Shown: in pieces, positions 1 through 4,979 of the stretch
Position numbering within the stretch: position 1 is the first letter of the stretch
How the letters are laid out: the number at the start of each line of letters is the position of its first letter
Assembly: GCA_946482565.1 (NCBI GenBank)
Contig: CAMLSB010000115.1
Coordinates: 1 to 6,148 of the forward strand
DNA length: 6,148 nucleotides
Direction: 5' to 3'
Source: an uncultured Lysobacteraceae bacterium
GTDB lineage: Bacteria > Pseudomonadota > Gammaproteobacteria > Xanthomonadales > Xanthomonadaceae
The notes under the pieces: generated by a model
What the model saw: only the letters and a program-made list of their open reading frames with translations
Database searches by the model: none
What the model was told of the DNA's origin: nothing
Translations under genes and position numbers: made by a program

Positions 1-164
1 GGCCGGAGGGCGGGCATCGCGGCGGGCAGATCATCGCGCAGGGCACGCCGGAAGAGGTCGCGAAGATCCAGCAATCGCACACCGGGCGCTTCCTGGCGAA
101 GACGCTGGGGATGGAAGGCAAGCCGGCGAAAAGGAAATCCCCGGCAGGAGCAGCGGCCGCATGA
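1..164 (+). CDS. uvrA: UvrA excinuclease ABC subunit A, C-terminal end (5' truncated by window)
   Basis: Only the last 53 complete codons are present, read from base 3 and ending in TGA at 162-164. The translation begins [20 protein letters not shown] and continues to SHTGRFL. This matches the end of the second ABC ATPase domain of UvrA, where the conserved DLGPEGG...GG.I...GTPEE stretch is followed by the SxTGxxL terminus. UvrA is the damage-recognition ATPase of cytoplasmic nucleotide excision repair. After HTGRFL there is a tail of about 22 residues rich in Lys, Pro and Ala. The stop overlaps the next gene's start as ATGA, which suggests translational coupling to the thioesterase. The catalytic and zinc-binding parts lie outside the window, so integrity cannot be judged. 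Confidence 0.9.
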   Translation, partial: PEGGHRGGQIIAQGTPEEVAKIQQSHTGRFLAKTLGMEGKPAKRKSPAGAAAA

Positions 165-625
165 GCAACGCCAACGACACCGCCGCGACGACGTCCGGTT
201 CGCCTTCTGCCGGCACGCCAGCTCCCGTCGTGCTGTTCCGCCACGCGATCGAGCCGCGCTGGCGCGACCTCGACGCGTTCGGCCACGTCAACAACTCCAA
301 CTTCCTCACCTACCTCGAGGAATCCCGGATCCAGTGGTTCCGCACGCTGGGCCGCGAGTGGGTGACGGAAGCGATCGCGCCGCTGCTGGCCGCCGTGCAC
401 ATCAACTACCGCCTGCCGATCGAGTATCCGTCGGCGATCGCGGTCGAGTTGTTCGCTTCGCGCATCGGCAACACCAGCATCACCATCGGCCACCGCATCG
501 TGTCGGCCGACGGCAAGGCCCTGCACGCCGATGGCGACGTCGTGATGGTGTGGATCGACCGCGCGAGCGGCAAGCCCGTGCCGCTGCCCGACGCCGTCCG
601 CGAAGTCGCCGCGTCGGCCGGTTAA
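161..625 (+). CDS. Acyl-CoA thioesterase, hotdog fold (YbgC/FadM-like 4HBT family)
   Basis: A 154-residue protein, usual for a single hotdog-domain thioesterase plus an Ala/Ser/Thr-rich N-terminal extension of about 22 residues. The domain opens with [20 protein letters not shown] (residues 33-52), the classic DxDxxGHVNN signature. D38 aligns with the catalytic Asp of 4-hydroxybenzoyl-CoA thioesterase, and the EESR that follows (53-56) is also typical. The family hydrolyses acyl-CoA thioesters in the cytoplasm; the acyl chain preference cannot be read from sequence. The start ATG overlaps the uvrA stop (ATGA), and AGGAG at 146-150 lies 10 bases upstream, which supports this start. The stop overlaps the stop of the convergent copper-chaperone gene in the sequence TTAA. 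The family is confident; the exact substrate is unknown. Confidence 0.88.
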   Translation: MSNANDTAATTSGSPSAGTPAPVVLFRHAIEPRWRDLDAFGHVNNSNFLTYLEESRIQWFRTLGREWVTEAIAPLLAAVHINYRLPIEYPSAIAVELFASRIGNTSITIGHRIVSADGKALHADGDVVMVWIDRASGKPVPLPDAVREVAASAG

Positions 626-1098
626 CCGCTCGCGATGGGCCTGGCTTCGAACGGAACGCTGAAGCGGCGGCCGTCTTCGAGCGTGAACTCGATGGTGACG
701 CGATCGCCCGCGTGCAGCGGCTTCACCGGCCGCATCAGCATCAGGTGGAAGCCGCCCGGCGCGAGCGTGGCGCTGCCGCCGGGCGCCAGGCGCAACGCAG
801 GCGTCGCGCGCATGCGGCTGATGCCGCCTTCGACGCGGGTTTCGTGCAGGCTGGTGTCGGCGAACGCATCGCTGTGCGCGGCCACGATCGCGAGCGGCGC
901 CTTGCACGGATTGGAGATGCGCGCGTAGCCCGCCATCATCGGCAGGCCGGCGGGCGGCATGCGGATCCAGGCGCCTTCGACCGTCGGCAGGCAGCCATTG
1001 GCAGCCGCGGCGCCGGACGCCATCAGCGCCAGCGCGGCCAGCGCGCCACGCAAGCGATTCGGACGGGAGCGCAGGCGCGGGTACGAAAGCCGGTTCAT
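622..1098 (-). CDS. Periplasmic copper chaperone PCu(A)C
   Basis: A 158-residue protein from the ATG at 1098, or 160 from the ATG at 1104. An Arg-rich N-terminus and a hydrophobic segment (about residues 20-31 in the 160-residue numbering) end in GAAAANG, a likely signal peptide cleaved near A35. The PCu(A)C copper site H-x10-M-x21-H-x-M is exact: H87, M98, H120 and M122. Members carry Cu(I) in the periplasm and help deliver it to cytochrome oxidase CuA sites, often alongside Sco proteins. No sco or oxidase gene is in the window. C38 and C67 lie outside the copper motif and could form a disulfide (inference). I chose the 1098 start because a TACAAT -10 box at 1111-1106 leaves the 1104 ATG inside the promoter and puts transcription start on the 1098 ATG. 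Its stop overlaps that of the convergent thioesterase. Confidence 0.88.
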   Translation of the reverse strand: MNRLSYPRLRSRPNRLRGALAALALMASGAAAANGCLPTVEGAWIRMPPAGLPMMAGYARISNPCKAPLAIVAAHSDAFADTSLHETRVEGGISRMRATPALRLAPGGSATLAPGGFHLMLMRPVKPLHAGDRVTIEFTLEDGRRFSVPFEARPIASG

Positions 1099-1111
1099 GC
1101 GCATAATTGTA
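1096..1111 (-). promoter_or_regulatory. Probable leaderless promoter of the PCu(A)C gene
   Basis: On the minus strand TACAAT (1111 down to 1106, five of six consensus bases) is followed by seven bases and then ATG at 1098-1096. Normal -10 to +1 spacing puts transcription start at or next to that A, giving an mRNA with no leader. No convincing TTGACA-like -35 is seen 16-18 bases upstream, and no Shine-Dalgarno sequence precedes either ATG. This is a reading of spacing, not a mapped start. Confidence 0.5.
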
Positions 1112-1130
1112 GCCCCACCCGCCCGCGGAG
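1102..1130 (+). promoter_or_regulatory. Possible -10 box and ribosome binding site for the enoyl-CoA isomerase gene
   Basis: CATAAT at 1102-1107 (five of six -10 consensus bases) would start transcription near 1114 and give a leader of about 23 bases. GGAG at 1127-1130 lies six bases before the ATG at 1137, a good ribosome binding site. The -10 shares bases 1106-1107 with the divergent minus-strand -10, so polymerase could not occupy both at once. No clear -35 is visible. Confidence 0.35.
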
Positions 1131-1136
1131 CCCGCC

Positions 1137-1898
1137 ATGAGCGACCTCGTCTCGATCATCGACCACGGCGCGGTGCGCGAATTGCGGCTGGCGCGCCCGC
1201 CGGTGAACGCGCTGGACCCCGCGCTGTCACGGGCGATCGCCGATGCGGTCGCGCGCGCCGCCGCCGAGGGCGTGCGCGGGTTGGTGCTGTCCGGCGGCCC
1301 GAAGGTCTTCTCCGCCGGCCTCGACGTGCCCTATCTCGCGTCGCTCGGCGCCGACCGCGTGGCCCTGCGCGCGGCGTGGGAGGCGTTCTTCTCCGCGGCG
1401 CGCGCGCTCGCGAACGCACCGATGCCGGTGGTCGCCGCCATGGCCGGGCACGCGCCCGCCGGCGGCTGCGTGCTGGCGCTGTGCTGCGACTACCGGATCA
1501 TGGCGAGCGGCCCGTATGCGATCGGCCTGAACGAGACGCAGGTCGGCCTGGTCGCGCCGGAAGGCATCCAGCACCTGATGCGCCGCGTCGTCGGCGCCTA
1601 TCGCGCGGAGCGCCTGCTGGTCGCGGGCGAACTCGTGCAATCCGAGGCGGCGTTGGCGATGGGCCTGGTCGACGAAGTCGTCGATGTCGACGGCGTGCCG
1701 GTGCGGGCCGTGGCGTGGCTCACGCACCTGCTGGCGCTGCCGCGCGGGCCGATGCTGGAGACGCGGCGCATCGCGCGCGCGGACCTCGTGGCGGCGCTCG
1801 AGCCGGAGCGCATCGGGCTCGACCGCTTCATCGACGGCTGGTACTCCGACGACACGCAGGCCGCGTTGCGCGCCCTGCTCTCCCGCCTCGGCAAATAG
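1137..1898 (+). CDS. Delta3,delta2-enoyl-CoA isomerase (crotonase superfamily, ECI1-like)
   Basis: A 253-residue crotonase-fold protein. FSAGLD (58-63) and the APAGGC loop (106-111) are the two oxyanion-hole segments. The stretch from APAGGC through CDYRI to GLNETQVG (130-137) closely resembles the mitochondrial delta3,delta2-enoyl-CoA isomerase ECI1, which has CPAGGC, CDYRI and GLNETQLG. The position of hydratase Glu144 (rat enoyl-CoA hydratase numbering) is V112 here, while the Glu164 equivalent is kept as E133. That pattern is expected for an isomerase that shifts a cis- or trans-3 double bond to trans-2, and it argues against hydration. The role would be beta-oxidation of unsaturated fatty acids in the cytoplasm. 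The ATG has GGAG six bases upstream. It is divergent from the copper chaperone and is followed by palindromic DNA. The substrate assignment is inferred from residues only. Confidence 0.82.
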   Translation: MSDLVSIIDHGAVRELRLARPPVNALDPALSRAIADAVARAAAEGVRGLVLSGGPKVFSAGLDVPYLASLGADRVALRAAWEAFFSAARALANAPMPVVAAMAGHAPAGGCVLALCCDYRIMASGPYAIGLNETQVGLVAPEGIQHLMRRVVGAYRAERLLVAGELVQSEAALAMGLVDEVVDVDGVPVRAVAWLTHLLALPRGPMLETRRIARADLVAALEPERIGLDRFIDGWYSDDTQAALRALLSRLGK

Positions 1899-1920
1899 CT
1901 TCGTCGCGCCCGTCGCTTTG

Positions 1921-2062
1921 TCGCTTCGGGGCTGGGCGACGCGAATGCGTGTGTGTGGTCCGCCGCGTCGACGAGTCGTCCAGGACTCACTCCGCGGGCG
2001 CGGGCCATCCATGGCCCGCTCGGCCCACACACACGCACTCGCGCCGCCCACCCCAAGCGAGT
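1921..2062 (-). repeat. Palindromic element copy A (three-way-junction fold)
   Basis: The outer arms are 1921-1958 and about 2025-2060. The innermost 18 bases (1941-1958 against 2025-2042) pair with one mismatch and contain alternating GT/CA. The rest pairs with one more mismatch and two single-base gaps. Inside, 2000-2008 pairs perfectly with 2011-2019 (nine pairs) around two central bases; on the minus strand the tip reads CAT-GG-ATG. A second small hairpin is GAGTC (1973-1977) with GACTC (1984-1988). The order, and the terminal CGCTTGGGGTGG on the minus strand, match copy B in the opposite orientation. It lies just after the isomerase stop and could act as a 3'-end or terminator structure, though no T-tract follows. 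Confidence 0.75.
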
Positions 2063-2134
2063 CCCTGCCGCTTCGAATCAAGAGCGGAAGAACGAGCCCA
2101 ATCTTCCCGAAGACGTGGGACGCGCTTGGGGTGG
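2048..2134. repeat. Inverted repeat joining the facing ends of elements A and B
   Basis: Bases 2048-2065 are the reverse complement of 2117-2134 at 17 of 18 positions. The repeat exists because the conserved CGCTTGGGGTGG ends of copies A and B face each other. The left arm overlaps the outer right arm of copy A (2048-2060), so pairing here and the outer closure of copy A exclude each other. The ~50-base spacer holds a weak hairpin, CCGCT (2068-2072) with AGCGG (2083-2087), and no gene. Confidence 0.7.
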
Positions 2135-2250
2135 TTGCCGTGGAATGCGCAGGCCCGTCCGGGACCGTCGGCGACATGGATGTCGCCGAAGAGGCTCCAT
2201 GGATGGATTCACGCCGTGTCCCGGACGGGCCTGCGCATTCCGCGGCGACC
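2122..2250 (+). repeat. Palindromic element copy B (three-way-junction fold)
   Basis: The outer arms 2133-2165 and 2218-2250 pair at 31 of 33 positions. The inner 24 of these (2142-2165 with 2218-2241) are perfect, and both mismatches become G-U pairs in RNA. Hairpin one is 2168-2177 with 2180-2189, ten perfect pairs around GG with a CAT-GG-ATG tip. Hairpin two is TCCAT (2196-2200) with ATGGA (2203-2207), also around GG. The left end CGCTTGGGGTGG (2123-2134) matches the minus-strand start of copy A, but the matching right end is absent. The element sits 44 bases beyond the sulfurtransferase stop and could end transcription from both sides (inference). Confidence 0.78.
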
Positions 2251-2290
2251 CGATCCGATGCAGATCCCCAGCCGATCCGGGCCGATCCGA
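2251..2290. repeat. Helically spaced GATCC repeats
   Basis: GATCC begins at 2252, 2263, 2274 and 2284, that is, every 10-11 bases. Three of the four are within CGATCCG, and 2271-2280 and 2281-2290 are a near-perfect tandem of a ten-base unit. It lies between element B and the sulfurtransferase stop. Its function is unknown, and chance in GC-rich DNA is possible. Confidence 0.4.
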
Positions 2291-2294
2291 AAGG

Positions 2295-3173
2295 TCAGGG
2301 GCCGGTGGCGACGGGGCGCGACGGATCGCTGATCCAGCCGCTCCAGGAACCGGTGAACAGCTTCGCACCGTGCAGGCCGGCGTGTTCCAGCGCGAGCAGG
2401 TGGTGGCACGCGGTCACGCCGCTGCCGCACATCGCGACGAGGCGCGCGGGATCGCGGCCTTCGAGCGCGGCTTCGAATTCGCGGCGCAGCACGCCGGGCG
2501 ACTTGAACCGGCCGTCGCCGAGGTTTTCGGAATACGGGCGGTTGCGCGCGCCGGGCACGTGGCCCGCGACGCGATCGAGCGGTTCGACCTCGCCACGGAA
2601 GCGCGGCGCGGCGCGCGCGTCGAGCAACAGGTCGCCGGCGTCCAGCCGCGACTGCACGCCTGCCGCGTCGAGCAAGCGCGCGGCATCGAAACCGTCCGTC
2701 GCGTATTCCACCGCCACCGTTCGTGGCACGCGCGCGTCCACCGGTAGGCCGAGTTGCGTCCAGCGCGCCCAGCCACCGTCGAGCACGGCGACGCGTTCGT
2801 GCCCCAGCGCGCGCAGCATGAACCACAGCCGCGCGGCGAATGCGCCGTCGCCGTCGTCGTACGCGACGACCTGCGTGTCGCGCGCGATGCCCCATGCACC
2901 CAGCCGCGCGACGAAGTCGGCGGCGTCGGGCCAGGGGTGGCGACCCTGCCCCGTCTTGCGATGATCGGACAGGTCGGCCTCGAGTTCGACGCGGATCGCG
3001 CCGGGGATGTGCGATTCCGCGTACAGCCGCGGCCCCGCCTCACGATCGGCCAGCGAGACGCGGCAGTCGGCGACGACCAGGCCTCCGCGCGTCGAGCCGT
3101 CCTCGGCCGCGCCGGCATCGGCGAGCCGCGCCGCCAGGTCCTCGGGCTGCACCAGGGTGTTCCAACCCTCCAT
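2295..3173 (-). CDS. sseA: 3-mercaptopyruvate sulfurtransferase (two-domain rhodanese)
   Basis: A 292-residue protein, normal for two-domain rhodaneses. The N-terminal inactive domain contains AESHIPGAI (52-60) and the linker-region DGGW (132-135). The C-terminal domain contains GHVPGAR (204-210) and the active loop CGSGVTA (249-255) with catalytic C249. That loop matches 3-mercaptopyruvate sulfurtransferases (CG[S/T]GVTA), whereas thiosulfate sulfurtransferases have CRKGVTA. The enzyme moves sulfur from 3-mercaptopyruvate to cyanide or other thiophiles. The reading frame stays open upstream to 3293, but that part lies inside the Nudix gene. The ATG at 3173 shares its A with the Nudix TGA stop, and the rhodanese domain begins right after it, so I chose this start. 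It is probably the last gene of the DUF1289-nudL operon and ends against the palindromic region. Confidence 0.88.
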   Translation of the reverse strand: MEGWNTLVQPEDLAARLADAGAAEDGSTRGGLVVADCRVSLADREAGPRLYAESHIPGAIRVELEADLSDHRKTGQGRHPWPDAADFVARLGAWGIARDTQVVAYDDGDGAFAARLWFMLRALGHERVAVLDGGWARWTQLGLPVDARVPRTVAVEYATDGFDAARLLDAAGVQSRLDAGDLLLDARAAPRFRGEVEPLDRVAGHVPGARNRPYSENLGDGRFKSPGVLRREFEAALEGRDPARLVAMCGSGVTACHHLLALEHAGLHGAKLFTGSWSGWISDPSRPVATGP

Positions 3174-3841
3174 CACGCACGCTCCAGGCGTTGCCGCAGG
3201 TTGAGCAGGATCGACGCGGTCGCGCCCCAGATGCGCAGGCGCGGCTGGCCGCGATCGACGAATTCGAGCACCGTGCGCTCGCGCCCCTGCCATTGCAACG
3301 AGACGCGGCGCAGGTTCGCTTCGGCCATGAGGAAGTCGAGCGGCACCTCGAACACTTCGTCGACTTCGCGCGGATCCGGGCGCGCGCGGTAGTCGGCGGC
3401 GATGGTGGCGACGAGCGGCAACACGGCGAAGCCGGTCACCGTCGCCAGCGGGTCGAGCCAGCCCAGCGGCGCAAGCGCCGCCGGCGCCACGCCGATTTCC
3501 TCGCCGGTTTCGCGGATCGCGGCGGCCGCGGCATCGCGATCGGCAGGTTCGATGCGTCCGCCGGGGAAACTCACCTGCCCGGCATGCTGGCGCAATGCAT
3601 CGGTGCGTCGCGTCAGCAGCACCTGCACGCCATCCGGTCGCGGCACCAGCCCGACGAGCACCGCTGCCGGCACCGGCGCGGAGGCCGGCAACAGGTCGAC
3701 GACTTCATCGAGGTTCCAGGCCGGGCCGGCGGGGACGCGCGCGAGCGGATGCAAGGCCGCGGCCACGCGGCGCAACGTGTCGGAAGTGGGCGTGTGCGAG
3801 GCCTGCGTGCCGGATGCAGGCGTCTCGAACGGAGGAGGCAT
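3173..3841 (-). CDS. nudL: CoA pyrophosphatase, Nudix family (NudL-like)
   Basis: A 222-residue protein. It carries the CoA-specific Nudix signature, LLTRRTDALRQHAG (75-88) leading into FPGG (92-95), with T80 where the family motif usually has Ser or Ala. The Nudix box follows, with RETGEEIG at 110-117; E111, E114 and E115 are the expected metal ligands. The position of the box's first Glu is non-canonical, as in E. coli NudL. The WLDPLATVTGFAVLPLV segment (128-144) matches the NudL region after the box. The enzyme splits CoA, often oxidised CoA or acyl-CoA, into 4'-phosphopantetheine and 3',5'-ADP. The open frame continues upstream to 4336, but it would cover DUF1289 and part of fkpA. The ATG at 3841, 14 bases after the DUF1289 stop, gives a normal length. 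No strong ribosome site is seen, so coupling from DUF1289 is likely. The stop overlaps the sulfurtransferase ATG by one base. Confidence 0.87.
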   Translation of the reverse strand: MPPPFETPASGTQASHTPTSDTLRRVAAALHPLARVPAGPAWNLDEVVDLLPASAPVPAAVLVGLVPRPDGVQVLLTRRTDALRQHAGQVSFPGGRIEPADRDAAAAAIRETGEEIGVAPAALAPLGWLDPLATVTGFAVLPLVATIAADYRARPDPREVDEVFEVPLDFLMAEANLRRVSLQWQGRERTVLEFVDRGQPRLRIWGATASILLNLRQRLERA

Positions 3842-3855
3842 GGCGTTCGCCGCCG

Positions 3856-4044
3856 TCACGCGTCGCCGCGCGCGTCCAGGCGCTCCATGACCCGCAGGCG
3901 CGCGGCATCGTCCATCGTCGACCACGCCGCGATCTCGGCCACGCTGCGCCCGCAGCCCGCGCACAGCCCGTCGGCGCGAAGCTCGCACACGCCCACGCAG
4001 GGGCTCAACACGACGCTCTGCAGGGGATAGGCGGGGGAAACCAT
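3856..4044 (-). CDS. DUF1289 family small four-cysteine protein
   Basis: A 62-residue protein with SPCVGVC (14-20), LCAGCGR (27-33), EIAAW (37-41) and a charged helical end. This is the DUF1289 pattern with C16, C20, C28 and C31. The cysteines could bind zinc or an iron-sulfur cluster, but the family has no settled function that I can name. The ATG at 4044 lies six bases after a TATATT -10 box, which suggests that the mRNA starts on this codon. No Shine-Dalgarno site is present. It heads a tight operon with the CoA pyrophosphatase (14-base gap) and the sulfurtransferase. Frames on the other strand here are long only because of the GC content. Confidence 0.8.
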   Translation of the reverse strand: MVSPAYPLQSVVLSPCVGVCELRADGLCAGCGRSVAEIAAWSTMDDAARLRVMERLDARGDA

Positions 4045-4059
4045 GCGGGGAATATAGCA
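4042..4059 (-). promoter_or_regulatory. Leaderless extended -10 promoter of the DUF1289-nudL-sseA operon
   Basis: The minus strand reads TGC-TATATT (4059 to 4051), an extended -10 with the TGn element, then six bases, then ATG at 4044-4042. Standard spacing puts +1 exactly on the A of the start codon. The position 17 bases upstream is CGCCGG, so there is no -35; a TGn element can compensate. The TG and n bases are the last three bases of the preceding terminator hairpin. Confidence 0.6.
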
Positions 4060-4083
4060 ACGCCGGCACGAGGCCGGCGTTGC
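4057..4083 (-). terminator. Terminator-like hairpin after the FKBP gene
   Basis: Bases 4057-4067 and 4073-4083 form a perfect 11-pair GC-rich stem with a five-base loop, starting 27 bases after the FKBP stop. On the minus strand it is followed by TATATTCCCC, a weak U-tract, so intrinsic termination may be incomplete. The same bases provide the start of the next operon's promoter. Confidence 0.6.
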
Positions 4084-4110
4084 GGTACCGCTCGGCGTCG
4101 GCGGCGTCGC

Positions 4111-4818
4111 TTACTTGACGCTGACGAGCTTGATCTCGAACTGCACGGCGACGTTCGGCGGGAACGGGCTGCGCGGGTCGTTGCCGAACGCCTTTTCCGG
4201 CGGCAGCACGATTTCCCACTTCGAACCCTGCGGCATCATCGCCAGCACTTCGCGGATCGCGGGCATCTCGATCTCGCTGAGCTTGGTCGAAGCCATCTTC
4301 TGCGCGGCGGGCGCCGGCGTCGGCTGCTGGCCCCACGGATACGGGCCGGACACTTCCAGCTCGATCGAGCTGGCCGGCGTCGGCTTGGCGCCGTTGCCGG
4401 TTTCGATCACGCGGTACTGCACGCCGTCGGGCAGCGTCTTGACGCCGGCCTTGGCCTTGTTCTGCGCCAGGTAGCCGTCGCTCTTGGTCTTGTTCTCGGC
4501 GGCGGCCTTCTCGAACGCAGCCTTGGCCTTGGCCTGCAGGCGCTGCTGCATGGCCTGGTAGGCGTCGCGCATCTGGTCGACGGGAACCGCCGGATCCTTC
4601 TTGGCGTAGCCGTCCTGCAGGGCCTTGGTCATCGTGGCCAGGTCGAGTGCTTCACCGCTCTCGACGGTTTCGCGACCGAGCTGGTAGCCCAGGGCGTAGC
4701 TGAGCTTGCCCTTTGCGGAGGTGGTGTCCTGCGCGCTGGCAAGGCCGGTGGCGGACAGGGTGAGTGCCGCGAGGGCGGTGGCCGCCAACAGGCGCGACTG
4801 CATAAAGCGCAACTTCAT
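4111..4818 (-). CDS. Exported FKBP-type peptidyl-prolyl isomerase-like chaperone (FkpA/Mip type)
   Basis: A 235-residue protein. The N-terminus (MKLRFMQSR, then a hydrophobic run to ASAQ) is a Sec signal peptide, likely cleaved after A29, so it acts in the periplasm. Residues about 35-125 are the helical FKBP N-terminal dimerisation domain (KLSYALGYQLGR, then a Lys/Ala/Gln-rich long helix). Residues 132-234 are the FKBP domain: GVQYRVIETGNG at the start, QGSKWEIVLPPEKAFG (197-212), then PFPPNVAVQFEIKLV. Between these the domain is unusual. The usual YTG and FDSS parts are replaced by a Pro/Gln/Ala-rich stretch (159-175), and the VIxGW pocket is lost. It may be a chaperone with little isomerase activity. 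The ATG at 4818 has GGAGG (4832-4828) nine bases upstream; M6 is a weaker alternative. It is divergent from the hydratase gene. Confidence 0.85.
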   Translation of the reverse strand: MKLRFMQSRLLAATALAALTLSATGLASAQDTTSAKGKLSYALGYQLGRETVESGEALDLATMTKALQDGYAKKDPAVPVDQMRDAYQAMQQRLQAKAKAAFEKAAAENKTKSDGYLAQNKAKAGVKTLPDGVQYRVIETGNGAKPTPASSIELEVSGPYPWGQQPTPAPAAQKMASTKLSEIEMPAIREVLAMMPQGSKWEIVLPPEKAFGNDPRSPFPPNVAVQFEIKLVSVK

Positions 4819-4979
4819 TCGGTGGAACCTCCGGGGTGGGCAGTCGCCCCATGGCTGGCATGGGGCGCGCTAGGATAGCGGTCGCAGGGCTTAACTACCA
4901 CTGACGACCCCACTCCGACCGCGGCCGCGGCGCCGAGTTCCACGCCGGCCCGCCCCACTTGCTGGAATCCCCGAAGCCG
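4819..4979. promoter_or_regulatory. Divergent intergenic region between the FKBP gene and enoyl-CoA hydratase
   Basis: For the FKBP gene (minus strand), GGAGG at 4832-4828 is a strong ribosome site. TATCCT (4877-4872) with TGGTAG (4900-4895) at 17-base spacing is a weak promoter candidate. A hairpin in the would-be leader pairs 4845-4852 with 4860-4867 (eight perfect pairs, seven-base loop). For the hydratase I see no convincing promoter, and its ribosome site is weak (GGAA at 4964-4967, 12 bases before the ATG). Confidence 0.4.

Noticed and set aside
1227..2177. Minus-strand open frame of 316 codons through the isomerase and the palindromic region
   Set aside because: It is antisense to a well-supported gene and crosses the repeats; the composition is typical of GC-driven false frames.
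1921..2250. CRISPR array or tandem repeat array
   Set aside because: There are only two copies, in opposite orientation, with no regular short repeats and unique spacers and no cas genes.
1899..2294. Insertion sequence or MITE with target-site duplication
   Set aside because: There is no transposase frame, and I found no clear direct duplication flanking either copy. A REP-like origin stays possible but unproven.
959..2332. Plus-strand open frame of 457 codons
   Set aside because: It is an alternate frame over the copper chaperone, the isomerase and the repeats. The product is mostly Arg, Ala, Gly and Pro with no domain.
3174..3293. Upstream extension of the sulfurtransferase frame by 40 codons
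   Set aside because: It lies inside the Nudix gene; the rhodanese domain starts right after the ATG at 3173, which overlaps the Nudix stop in a coupled arrangement.
3842..4336. Upstream extension of the CoA pyrophosphatase frame
   Set aside because: It would overlap all of DUF1289 and part of the FKBP gene, and adds no recognisable sequence; the ATG at 3841 gives the family's normal length.
4959..4979. TTG start adding seven residues to enoyl-CoA hydratase
   Set aside because: The ATG at 4980 gives the usual family N-terminus; the TTG has no better ribosome site.
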